Virus record (IMG/VR): IMGVR_UViG_3300025687_000004 | Span: 1 to 55,280 of that record | DNA length: 55,280 nucleotides | Origin: a virus | Reading direction: 5' to 3' (one strand) | Shown here: piece by piece, positions 47,256 to 54,345 of the stretch | Layout of the letters: each line of letters begins with the position of its first letter | Numbering within the stretch: position 1 is the stretch's first letter | The notes under the pieces: model-generated | Seen by the model: the letters and a program-made list of their open reading frames with translations, nothing else | Databases searched by the model: none | What the model was told of the DNA's origin: nothing | Translations under genes and position numbers: made by a program

Positions 47256-47746
47256 TCCAAAAGCTCCAAACTCTTCTGACAAGAATTATCAATTATTTAG
47301 AAAGCAACGCTGATACACGTGTTTTTAAGGGTTACCTAGAAAAGTACGAAGACCCAGAATTAAAAACAATGTACCAACATTTAAATTACCTCAACGGCGT
47401 ACTTAGAAAAAATTTAGATAAGCTGTGTGAGATTAACTTAAATTACGAGCAAGTGATTAACCAAGGTTATTCACACCTTAAAAGAAAAAAGAGAATTTTA
47501 GAGATACCTGATAGGCAATTAAAAGAAATTATAGGTGATGAGCTACGTACTCATTCTGCTCAGGACGCTATTAATGTTGCTAATCGGATTTTAAAAACAG
47601 TGCAGCAAATATCAGTTAATTCTCACAATCCTCAACACAATATAATTATAGAAGAAGCTAAAACGCTTGCGTCAATAGTGTTGGAGATTCATAGAGACGT
47701 ACCAACTGTTGAAAGCTGTATAAGAGAAGTACAAGGAGAAAAATAA
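47252..47746 (+). CDS. Hypothetical helical protein
   Basis: The 164-residue protein is almost all helix (LQTLLTRIINYLESNADTRV, QINLNYEQ-type coiled parts, AINVANRILKTVQQISVNSH). No signal or known domain. It is coupled on both sides: ATGA overlap at its start and a one-base overlap with the 30-residue gene at its end. Confidence 0.65.
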   Translation: MIQKLQTLLTRIINYLESNADTRVFKGYLEKYEDPELKTMYQHLNYLNGVLRKNLDKLCEINLNYEQVINQGYSHLKRKKRILEIPDRQLKEIIGDELRTHSAQDAINVANRILKTVQQISVNSHNPQHNIIIEEAKTLASIVLEIHRDVPTVESCIREVQGEK

Positions 47747-47838
47747 TGTTTAGAAATATTTTTAAAATTATAAAAAATTACTTTTTTACACCAAAGGTTC
47801 AAACACCAGAGGAGTATTGGAATAACAAAAAAATATAA
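47746..47838 (+). CDS. Very small protein (30 residues)
   Basis: This short frame (FRNIFKIIKNYFFTPKVQ, then TPEEYWNNKK) has AGGAGA about 7 nt upstream and starts in the stop codon of the previous gene. The first 14 residues are an amphipathic basic-hydrophobic segment of the kind that binds membranes. The PEEYW end recurs in very small phage proteins. The context supports a real gene. Confidence 0.5.
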   Translation: MFRNIFKIIKNYFFTPKVQTPEEYWNNKKI

Positions 47839-47847
47839 GAGGTAATC

Positions 47848-48783
47848 ATGGAACTACATATAGATAAAGAGTTAGAGGAGTTTATCCCACCCTTAACAGA
47901 AAAGGAGTTTAGCAGTTTGTCGCTTTCTATTAAAGCTAATGGCTGTCATGATAATATAAAAGTTTGGCATCGTAGCGATGGTAGTCTTGATACTATTGTT
48001 GATGGGCATAATAGATATAAAATATGCCAGCAATTAAAAATTCCTTTTAAAATCACACGTATGAAATTTGCGGATAAGTCAGACGTTATGAGGTGGATGT
48101 ACAGCGAGCAGGGTTCTAGGCGCAATTTAAATACAGCTCAATTATTAGAGTTGCACTCTAAGTTGCAAGTATATTTAGAGAAATTTGCAAGAGAACGTCA
48201 ATTGGCTAACCTAAAACAAAATAAGACAATAACTGAAAAGGTAGGAGATAACACTAAAGCACCGAGTCTGCCATTTGGCAGACTCGGTGGTGAGACAGCA
48301 GAAGAAGTGGGTAAAAAAACAAACACTAGCACAAGAACAGTCTATCGTTTTAACGAGATAATGAAAAAAGGCACGGAGGAGCAAAAAGCCGATCTTCGTT
48401 CAGGTAAAAAAAAGATAGGTACTGTCTACAAAGAAATTAAAGCAAAAGAAAAACCAAAATCCCATTCCCTCAATTTGAGGGAGACCCTAGTGCCACGTGG
48501 CACTCCAACTAACGAGAATGACATCGAAAAGTTGCTAAAAGGCAAAGATATAAATACTCCGTATTTACTTCTTTATTCTAAAAAGGACAAAGAAACTGGT
48601 GAGGAAATGCGTGCTTGTTTATCTAACTGTGAACCAAAAGCAAATTTAATGACTTGCCGAGATTATATAATGGAAACATCTCATGGCAATTGTCCTGAAG
48701 ATGACTTTGTCCAATTAAAAATAGCCTTAAGGCGTATGATTGATGGGGTTGTTTTTAAGGAGGTAGCCAATGCGCAAGACTAA
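47848..48783 (+). CDS. Stand-alone ParB-like protein
   Basis: The 311-residue protein has a ParB/Srx-fold N-terminal domain (residues 5-95: FIPPLTEKEFSSLSLSIKAN and the key TIVDGHNRYKICQQL), then a variable linker. A helix-turn-helix follows (GETAEEVGKKTNTSTRTVYR, FNEIMKKGTEEQKAD), and last a Cys-containing C-terminal part (about 230-311). It is paralogous over the first 200 residues to the ParB-MT-A70 fusion at 51493. AGAGG precedes the start. The linkers contain GC-rich DNA palindromes, one of them parS-like. There is no ParA, so a role in partition is open; it could also regulate or nick DNA. Confidence 0.8.
   Translation: MELHIDKELEEFIPPLTEKEFSSLSLSIKANGCHDNIKVWHRSDGSLDTIVDGHNRYKICQQLKIPFKITRMKFADKSDVMRWMYSEQGSRRNLNTAQLLELHSKLQVYLEKFARERQLANLKQNKTITEKVGDNTKAPSLPFGRLGGETAEEVGKKTNTSTRTVYRFNEIMKKGTEEQKADLRSGKKKIGTVYKEIKAKEKPKSHSLNLRETLVPRGTPTNENDIEKLLKGKDINTPYLLLYSKKDKETGEEMRACLSNCEPKANLMTCRDYIMETSHGNCPEDDFVQLKIALRRMIDGVVFKEVANAQD
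48260..48289. repeat. 30-bp perfect palindrome inside the ParB-like gene
   Basis: CACCGAGTCTGCCA and its exact complement flank a TT centre. It is GC-rich in an AT-rich genome and is read in frame as PSLPFGRLGG in the linker between the ParB domain and the helix-turn-helix. In-frame palindromic insertions are known from Rickettsiales genomes. Confidence 0.8.
48466..48504. repeat. Two palindromes, one parS-like, inside the ParB-like gene
   Basis: TCCCTCAA/TTGAGGGA with a one-base centre lies at 48466-48482, and the perfect 16-bp AGTGCCACGTGGCACT at 48489-48504. The second has the length and CACGTG core of parS sites (TGTTTCACGTGAAACA). Both fall in the second linker of the protein. Confidence 0.6.
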
Positions 48784-48934
48784 GACAATGCCTGTAGAAG
48801 TTCTACAAAGCTATATTGATTGTATACAAAGTAAAGATGTTGATCTTTTGATACTGGCACGATACTTGGCGGCTAAAAGTAATGGTTTGTTTGAAGTGGT
48901 AGAGCCTAAAAAAGATAAAAGTAAATGGTTTTAA
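48770..48934 (+). CDS. Small protein with strong ribosome-binding site
   Basis: The 54-residue frame (RKTKTMPVEVLQSYIDCIQS, LILARYLAAKSNGLFEVV) starts 14 nt before the end of the ParB-like gene, with AAGGAGG at the right distance. It is helical and ends 13 nt before the next gene. The family is unknown, but the signals are good. Confidence 0.65.
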   Translation: MRKTKTMPVEVLQSYIDCIQSKDVDLLILARYLAAKSNGLFEVVEPKKDKSKWF

Positions 48935-48947
48935 AGAGAATAAGACA

Positions 48948-49208
48948 ATGACAAAAGAATTAACTCTAATAGCCAGCCAACTAGCTAAAAATATAAATGG
49001 TGTATGGGAAATAATAACAGACGAAGGTTTAAGCGAAGAAGGAGCTAAAAAACTAATTAAGGAAGTAATAGAACCTACTCAAATACTATTATTAATGTCA
49101 GAAAGTTACAGCGTGAACAATATTCGTTTTAAAGGCAACGTTCTAAAAATTGCTAAAGAAAAACTAGAGCAACAAAGAATACAAAGGCAAAATGAAGCAG
49201 CAATATAA
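48948..49208 (+). CDS. Small helical hypothetical protein
   Basis: The 86-residue protein (TKELTLIASQLAKNINGVWE, GLSEEGAKKLIKEVIEPTQI) is helical with a charged C-terminus (KEKLEQQRIQRQNEAAI). It overlaps the O-like initiator by 17 nt. The function is unknown; it is in the replication operon. Confidence 0.65.
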   Translation: MTKELTLIASQLAKNINGVWEIITDEGLSEEGAKKLIKEVIEPTQILLLMSESYSVNNIRFKGNVLKIAKEKLEQQRIQRQNEAAI

Positions 49209-50076
49209 AAAAATACCTAATAGTTGGAAGTCTATTAGAAGATATGACCAGCCAACCAAAACGCTTTCACCTAAGGCTATTGAGATATTGGCTGTGGCTA
49301 TGTATCAGGTGAACAAATACAATCAAGCTATTTTGACACATAAAGTGTTGAAGGAAATTACTGATAGAAAAAAACGCCAGAATCGTAATTTAGTGAATGA
49401 GCTAGGCTTTATTTTTAATCTGGAATTTTCACGCTGTTTAGTTGAAGGTAAGAAAAAATATAACGACGCTTACAAACTAACATTCACAAAAAATGCAGCC
49501 GAAATCTTAGAAAATCCTGAAGACTATTTTGCTGAATTTGAGGATGATATTTTAACAAAACAAGGCAGCAAAATAGAGCAGCAAAACGACAAAAAAGATG
49601 GGGCAATAGATGGGGCAATGAATATTGAGACATCGGGCAATTTTACCTCATCAGAATCAAAAGATCGGGCAATAAATTGCGCTACATCGGGCAATAAATT
49701 ACCTGACATGAGGCAAAAAATTACCCCATCTCAAGAATTGCTACATATATATATAAAAAAACTAATATATATAACAAATAAAAAAACTAATGTAGATGTG
49801 GACATTGATTTATACATGCTCATAAAGTCCATGAATTGGAGCAGTCTTTTTTCTCAAAATACTCCAGAACAAATTGAAGCATTTTCTCAATTCATAGCTA
49901 AGAAATCTCCTTTTGATTTTGATAACAAAGATGACTCACCAGCAGCTTATAGAGATTTGCATGAGATAGACACCATGGACAAACTAAGAACACGCTATCT
50001 GACAGAATTTCAAAAAATAGGAATGGCAGAAGCTAAGAGAGAATACGAAGAAAACATGAAGAGGTTTAAATGTTAG
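49192..50076 (+). CDS. Lambda-O-like replication initiator carrying the origin in its gene
   Basis: The 294-residue protein has an N-terminal part likely to bind DNA (KTLSPKAIEILAVAMYQVNK, HKVLKEITDRKKRQNRNLVN), a low-complexity linker (about residues 125-185) and a C-terminal helical part (MNWSSLFSQNTPEQIEAFSQ). I cannot name a family. The layout is the same as lambda O: the linker is encoded by iterons (49597-49730) and an AT-rich stretch, and the next gene, overlapping by 7 nt, is the DnaB helicase it would load. Role inferred from this architecture. Confidence 0.65.
   Translation: MKQQYKKIPNSWKSIRRYDQPTKTLSPKAIEILAVAMYQVNKYNQAILTHKVLKEITDRKKRQNRNLVNELGFIFNLEFSRCLVEGKKKYNDAYKLTFTKNAAEILENPEDYFAEFEDDILTKQGSKIEQQNDKKDGAIDGAMNIETSGNFTSSESKDRAINCATSGNKLPDMRQKITPSQELLHIYIKKLIYITNKKTNVDVDIDLYMLIKSMNWSSLFSQNTPEQIEAFSQFIAKKSPFDFDNKDDSPAAYRDLHEIDTMDKLRTRYLTEFQKIGMAEAKREYEENMKRFKC
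49597..49790 (+). other. Candidate phage replication origin: iterons plus AT-rich unwinding region
   Basis: Six direct repeats begin at 49597 (GATGGGGCAATA), 49609 (GATGGGGCAATG), 49631 (CATCGGGCAATT), 49663 (GATCGGGCAATA), 49685 (CATCGGGCAATA) and 49707 (CATGAGGCAAAA). The start-to-start distances are 12, 22, 32, 22 and 22 bp, close to whole helical turns. Inverted half-copies TTACCTCATC and TTACCCCATC are at 49643 and 49721. An almost pure A/T stretch (49744-49790) follows. All of it lies within the O-like gene. Confidence 0.75.
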
Positions 50077-51467
50077 AAGCGTCTGATCTACAACGCAAAT
50101 ACGATGACATGTTGAAACATGATGTAGACCATGAACAATTAGCTATAGGTTGCATGGTAACATCAGAGTTTGGATTATCTCAATGTTGCAAACTTCTAAA
50201 TGCAGAAGATTTTGCAGTCAAGCATAGTAGAAAGCTCTTTGATATAATCAGAAGTTCTTATGAACAAGGAGACGATTTTAACGACTGTTATGCAAAAATA
50301 ACATGTATTAGCGAATCAGATTGGAAAGCTGTTGATTCACAAATGCCAATCAGCAGAGCAGAATATGTCAGGCAGTGCTTAATGAAAGCAATGAATATTT
50401 TGAAGGTCGAGAACCAGGTCAATAGCATAATCAAGCGAATAAAGGAACAATCGGCTAGACGCTATTTATGCATAAGAAATCAGCAGTTTGTAGAAGAGCT
50501 TCTTGATACAACAAACCCTAAACCATTTGCAAGTGTTGTTAATTCTATAATGGAAGATAGCAAACAAAAGCTGGAAGAAATAGCAGATTCCGAAGAGGAG
50601 GAAGATTTTAAAACCATGGCTTTAAGAGTCTTGAATACCAAGGAAGAAAAAGCAATCAGTACAGGTTTTAAAGGCTTAGACCATATAATCGATGGATTCA
50701 AAAAAGGTCAGTTAATTACTATTGGAGCAGGTACGGGAATGGGAAAGAGTGCCTTTGCTGTAAATCTTGCAATAAACATTATTAAACAGGGTCATGGCGT
50801 TGCACTTTGGTCGTTTGAAATGGACGAAAGAGAAGTATTGCAGCGTTTGTTTTCAGTGGTCACTAGGATATCACAAAAAAAAGCGTCAAGTGATCCAAGG
50901 TATGGTGAAGAAAGATACAATAGAATTATGAAATTTTTTGATGAGGTAAAACATGGTTTAACTCTACGTACTAAGCCGATCAAAGATTTAGGAGTTTTTT
51001 ATCTTGATTGTCAAAAGGGAATAAAACAGAAAGACCTCAAAGTAGTAATTATTGATTACTTGCAGTTAATCCATTTATCACGAAGTGGAAAAACAAACAG
51101 AGTAGCTGAAATAGAATATATAACAAACAACTTTAAGAATATAGCAAATGAGCTTGGAATTGCGATTATCATACTTTCCCAGTTATCAAGAGAGCATACA
51201 AGAAGAGAAGATAAAACGCCTATTTTATCCGATCTTAGAGATTCTGGCTCAATCGAACAAGATTCAAACGTTGTTATGTTTTTAGGAAATCTCGATCTAA
51301 AAGACACCGGTAATGCTGTGCTAGGGCAATACGATAAACCTATGTGTTTATGGGTGGCTAAGAATAGATCAGGTAGCACTGGAGCAGTAAAGTTCAAATA
51401 TATTGGATATATAACTGAGTTTACTGAGCTAGTAACAAATAATGACAATGCCATGGTGGCTTGTTGA
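50070..51467 (+). CDS. dnaB: Replicative DNA helicase, DnaB family
   Basis: The 465-residue protein is a full DnaB. The N-terminal helical domain (HEQLAIGCMVTSEFGLSQCC, residues 21-40) is followed by the RecA-like motor with Walker A GAGTGMGKS (219-227), WSFEMDEREV, Walker B VVIIDYLQL, LSQLSREHTRREDKTPILSD, and the arginine finger in VAKNRSGSTG. It unwinds DNA at the phage fork and would be loaded by the O-like protein encoded just upstream (7-nt overlap). Confidence 0.95.
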   Translation: MLEASDLQRKYDDMLKHDVDHEQLAIGCMVTSEFGLSQCCKLLNAEDFAVKHSRKLFDIIRSSYEQGDDFNDCYAKITCISESDWKAVDSQMPISRAEYVRQCLMKAMNILKVENQVNSIIKRIKEQSARRYLCIRNQQFVEELLDTTNPKPFASVVNSIMEDSKQKLEEIADSEEEEDFKTMALRVLNTKEEKAISTGFKGLDHIIDGFKKGQLITIGAGTGMGKSAFAVNLAINIIKQGHGVALWSFEMDEREVLQRLFSVVTRISQKKASSDPRYGEERYNRIMKFFDEVKHGLTLRTKPIKDLGVFYLDCQKGIKQKDLKVVIIDYLQLIHLSRSGKTNRVAEIEYITNNFKNIANELGIAIIILSQLSREHTRREDKTPILSDLRDSGSIEQDSNVVMFLGNLDLKDTGNAVLGQYDKPMCLWVAKNRSGSTGAVKFKYIGYITEFTELVTNNDNAMVAC

Positions 51468-51492
51468 ATAACAATTAATAAAAGAAATTTAT

Positions 51493-52623
51493 ATGGACTT
51501 AAAAATAAATGAAGAATTTAAGTCCCTCATTCCAAGTTTGACCGCTGAAGAATACGAGGGACTAGAAGCAAGCATAATTCAAGAAGGATGCCGAGATAAA
51601 ATAGTAACTTGGAAAGGTTACATTATCGACGGACACAACCGCTATGAAATATGCAATAAACATAGTATAGCATTTGAGGTTTTAGAAAAAGACAATTTTG
51701 AAACCGAAGCTGATGTTAAGCTGTGGATGATCAATAACCAGTTCAACCGCCGTAATTTACCTATAGCAACAAGAATGAAGCTGGCATATAGGTTTAAGGA
51801 GATAGAGGCTGAGAAGGCTAAACTTCGTCAATCAAATTTGTCTAATTTGAAGCAATTTCAAAACGATGTTACTGCAATACCGGTTAGTGCACCGGTGCAC
51901 ACACCGGACGAAAAAACAAATGGCCGCACTTTAGAAGTTATAGCAAAAATGGCCGGAGTAAGTGCTAGAACTGCTGATCAATACGACAAAATCCAACGCA
52001 AAGGCACAGAAGCACAAAAAGCTCAAGTGGATTCTGGCGATTCTAGTATTAAGAAAGTCTATACTCAAATACAAAGAGCCGAGCGTTTAGAAAAGAACCA
52101 AGCTACAGAATGGCCAAAAGGTAAATACAGAATAATATACGCTGACCCACCTTGGAAATACGACGATGAACGTTCTGGCATGGGCGGAGCAATTGATCAA
52201 TACGATCTTATGGACTTAGAAGACATAAAAGCATTGCCAGTCAAAGATTTAGCTGAAACTGATGCTGTATTGTTTATGTGGGCTACCGCTCCATTGCTTA
52301 AGGAAGGCATAGAAGTAGTAGAATCGTGGGGATTCAAATACAAAACACATGTGATTTGGAATAAGACAAAAGGCCTTAACGGGCATTATGTTTCACCAAG
52401 ACACGAGCTTTTATTTATAGCGACAAAAGGCAGCTGTACTCCTGATACAAAAGACCGCCCTAATTCAGTACAAACTATTGAGCGTACAGGTCGTCATTCA
52501 GAGAAGCCAGAAGAATTTAGGGAAATCATTGAAACGCTGTATACCTATGGCAATAAAGTAGAGCTATTTGCACGTACAGCACCAGAGGGATGGGGGGCTT
52601 ATGGTAACGAAATCAGAAGGTAA
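51493..52623 (+). CDS. ParB-like domain fused to MT-A70 N6-adenine methyltransferase
   Basis: The 376-residue protein joins a ParB/Srx domain (residues 1-100, with YIIDGHNRYEIC), a linker, a helix-turn-helix (LEVIAKMAGVSARTADQYDK) and an MT-A70 methyltransferase domain (about 205-376). The catalytic motif is DPPW (218-221), followed by VLFMWATAPLL, HVIWNKTKGLNGHYVSPRHE and RTGRHSEKPEEF. It would methylate adenines of phage DNA; the ParB domain may guide it to sites. The N-terminal 200 residues are paralogous to the stand-alone protein at 47848. The linker gene segment again contains GC-rich palindromic DNA (51879-51907). Confidence 0.9.
   Translation: MDLKINEEFKSLIPSLTAEEYEGLEASIIQEGCRDKIVTWKGYIIDGHNRYEICNKHSIAFEVLEKDNFETEADVKLWMINNQFNRRNLPIATRMKLAYRFKEIEAEKAKLRQSNLSNLKQFQNDVTAIPVSAPVHTPDEKTNGRTLEVIAKMAGVSARTADQYDKIQRKGTEAQKAQVDSGDSSIKKVYTQIQRAERLEKNQATEWPKGKYRIIYADPPWKYDDERSGMGGAIDQYDLMDLEDIKALPVKDLAETDAVLFMWATAPLLKEGIEVVESWGFKYKTHVIWNKTKGLNGHYVSPRHELLFIATKGSCTPDTKDRPNSVQTIERTGRHSEKPEEFREIIETLYTYGNKVELFARTAPEGWGAYGNEIRR
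51879..51907. repeat. GC-rich palindromes in the linker of the ParB-MT-A70 gene
   Basis: GTGCACCGGTGCAC (51887-51900) is a perfect 14-bp palindrome, flanked by ACCGGT at 51879 and ACCGG at 51903. It lies at the same inter-domain position as the 30-bp palindrome of the paralogous gene (48260-48289), although the sequences differ. Confidence 0.7.
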
Positions 52624-53635
52624 TCGTTTATATCAAGAACGCTTGATTCCAGCGCAACGATTTCAAGATCATTGTGCATATTGGATACAACAAACCTTAC
52701 ACATAACTATCGGTAATTTTCAAAGTAAAGATTATCAATTTAAATTCGGGGAAAACCCTCAAGGAGTTGAAATAAAACATGATATGCAGTTTGCAAAAAC
52801 TGGTAATTTATGGATAGAGGTAAGGCACAGAAAGAACACAGAAGAAAAATATTACAATGGTGGAATAATGAGAGCAAATAATACTTGGCTTTATGCAATT
52901 GGTAATTATGAAGAGCTGTATCTTTTTTCTGTTAAAGGGTTAAGAAATATTTTAAACGAAAAACAGTATGAAATTAAATCAAACAATCTAGATACATCAC
53001 AAGGTTTTCTACTATCAAAAAAAGATGCCGAGTATTATTGCGCTGCAAAAATAGAAACATACGATATCGTCAAGAAAGATGATTATAAAATCAACGTTGA
53101 TATAGATGAATTAGATTTTGACGAATCAAACGCTAACAACCGTCCAAATAAAGATTTTGATGGGTACGTTAATGGCAAGTTAGTGTCTTTTAAAATGGAA
53201 AAGAGAACTTTTGCAAAGCCTAGATTTAAAAATGATTTTGCTGATGATGTAGTACAAAAAGTGTGTATGTTTAACTTTGTAATAGAAGGAAAATCCGAAC
53301 CTATAAAGATGTCCAGAATGACGGGTACTAAGATCAACACCGAAGCAAAACATGTAAAAGCCAAGGGTAGAGGCAAGAAGGAACAAGAGGAATATAACGC
53401 TTTAACTGAAATGTGTATTAAGTTGGGTATTTTTAATATACAAGATGTAAGAGATGATAATACTAAAACTCTACTAGAGAATTTAAACAACGCTTGCAAA
53501 ACTATTTCAGAAGAGAACCCTATTTATATAAAAACTAAATTAGAGAGGTGTGAAAAATCTTACAACCTTGAAAATATAGATATTTCAACTATTAAACTAA
53601 CAAACATGGAGAATAAAAATGTCATCACTAAATAA
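52601..53635 (+). CDS. PD-(D/E)XK nuclease-like protein with second conserved domain
   Basis: From ATG 52601 the product has 344 residues; GGGGGG lies 3-8 nt upstream, and a longer start at 52568 overlaps deeply. The first half (YQERLIPAQRFQDHCAYWIQ, QGVEIKHDMQFAKTGNLWIE, ANNTWLYAIGNYEELYLFSV) has the VEIKxD and IE pattern of restriction-like PD-(D/E)XK nucleases. The second half (DELDFDESNANNRPNKDF, NFVIEGKSEPIKMSRMTGT) is unknown and ends in a helical part. The gene follows the adenine methyltransferase by overlap and precedes SSB by a 17-nt overlap. It could be a restriction partner, a replication nuclease or an SSB-interacting protein. Confidence 0.6.
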   Translation: MVTKSEGNRLYQERLIPAQRFQDHCAYWIQQTLHITIGNFQSKDYQFKFGENPQGVEIKHDMQFAKTGNLWIEVRHRKNTEEKYYNGGIMRANNTWLYAIGNYEELYLFSVKGLRNILNEKQYEIKSNNLDTSQGFLLSKKDAEYYCAAKIETYDIVKKDDYKINVDIDELDFDESNANNRPNKDFDGYVNGKLVSFKMEKRTFAKPRFKNDFADDVVQKVCMFNFVIEGKSEPIKMSRMTGTKINTEAKHVKAKGRGKKEQEEYNALTEMCIKLGIFNIQDVRDDNTKTLLENLNNACKTISEENPIYIKTKLERCEKSYNLENIDISTIKLTNMENKNVITK

Positions 53636-54059
53636 AGTAACATTAATTGGAAACCTAGGAAAAGACCCAGAAATTAGAACTACTGGAGATGGCAAAGAAA
53701 TTGCCAATTTCAGTATTGCCACAAGTGAAACCTGGAAAGATAAAACAACAGGAGAGAAAAAAGATAAAACCGAATGGCATAGGGTCGTATGTTTCAATGA
53801 AGGCTTAACACGAGTAATAAAAAGCTACGTAAAAAAAGGCAGCAAGATATACGTTGAAGGCCAGCTACAAACTAGAAAATGGACGAATCAAGAAGGGCAA
53901 GAAGCGTATACAACAGAAGTTATCTTGCAAAATTATAATTCTAGTTTAGTTATGCTTGATTCTAAAGGCGACAATGCGCCACAAGGAGCTAATAGCACAA
54001 ACGTAGTAAATAAGCCAGAATTTAAAAATGAAGAACTGGATGATGAAATACCATTTTAA
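53619..54059 (+). CDS. ssb: Single-stranded DNA-binding protein
   Basis: The 146-residue protein is a standard bacterial-type SSB: NKVTLIGNLGKDPEIRTT, ANFSIATSETWKDKTTGEKK, TEWHRVVCFN, KGSKIYVEGQLQTRKW, and the acidic C-terminal tip DDEIPF that binds partner proteins. The linker is short. It protects single strands at the phage fork and in recombination. It starts inside the upstream nuclease-like gene. Confidence 0.96.
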   Translation: MSSLNKVTLIGNLGKDPEIRTTGDGKEIANFSIATSETWKDKTTGEKKDKTEWHRVVCFNEGLTRVIKSYVKKGSKIYVEGQLQTRKWTNQEGQEAYTTEVILQNYNSSLVMLDSKGDNAPQGANSTNVVNKPEFKNEELDDEIPF

Positions 54060-54064
54060 AAATT

Positions 54065-54247
54065 ATGGCAATACTTAAAGACATCATCTACACAATATAC
54101 TTGCTAAGTTTTAGCCTACCATTCTTTAAATTGCTGCAAATACCAGTAATAAAAGAATGGTCATGGCTGACAGTAATAGCACCATTTTGGGCAACAACCT
54201 GTATAGGATTGATTGTTGGTTGGTTTATGTTGTTGTTTAAAAAATAG
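54065..54247 (+). CDS. Small two-span membrane protein
   Basis: The 60-residue protein has two hydrophobic segments (about residues 5-25, DIIYTIYLLSFSLPFFKLLQ, and 34-57, LTVIAPFWATTCIGLIVGWF) and a short basic end (LFKK). Its size and topology fit a class II holin, but its position after ssb and not near a lysin gives no support, and no lysin is recognised in the genome. The function is open. Confidence 0.65.
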   Translation: MAILKDIIYTIYLLSFSLPFFKLLQIPVIKEWSWLTVIAPFWATTCIGLIVGWFMLLFKK

Positions 54248-54257
54248 CTCATGAAAT

Positions 54258-54284
54258 AGCGTTACGGAAATTCTCGTAACGGCT
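54258..54284 (+). terminator. Terminator-like hairpin after the replication operon
   Basis: CGTTACG (54260-54266) and CGTAACG (54275-54281) form a stem that can extend by AGC/GCT with one bulged G, then TTTAACT. The T-run is short, so termination may be partial. Confidence 0.45.
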
Positions 54285-54319
54285 TTAACTCAAAGGCCAA
54301 TCTTCTTACTTTTTAGCTG

Positions 54320-54328
54320 TGGTATAAT
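54320..54328 (+). promoter_or_regulatory. Extended -10 promoter of the terminal ParB-methyltransferase
   Basis: TGGTATAAT, preceded by TG, is the same as at 8482 and, on the minus strand, 36463. The gene starts 18 nt downstream. Across the circle this unit continues into the candidate small terminase and dcm cluster. Confidence 0.65.
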
Positions 54329-54345
54329 AAAAAAGAAAAAATCAC

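Noticed and set aside
49192-50076. Calling the iterons only low-complexity protein-coding repeats
   Set aside because: Repeat spacing follows helical turns and not codon periodicity (12, 22, 32 bp, read in different frames), so selection on DNA is more likely.
54065-54247. Firm call as holin
   Set aside because: Two membrane spans and small size fit, but there is no adjacent lysin and the gene is in the replication operon.
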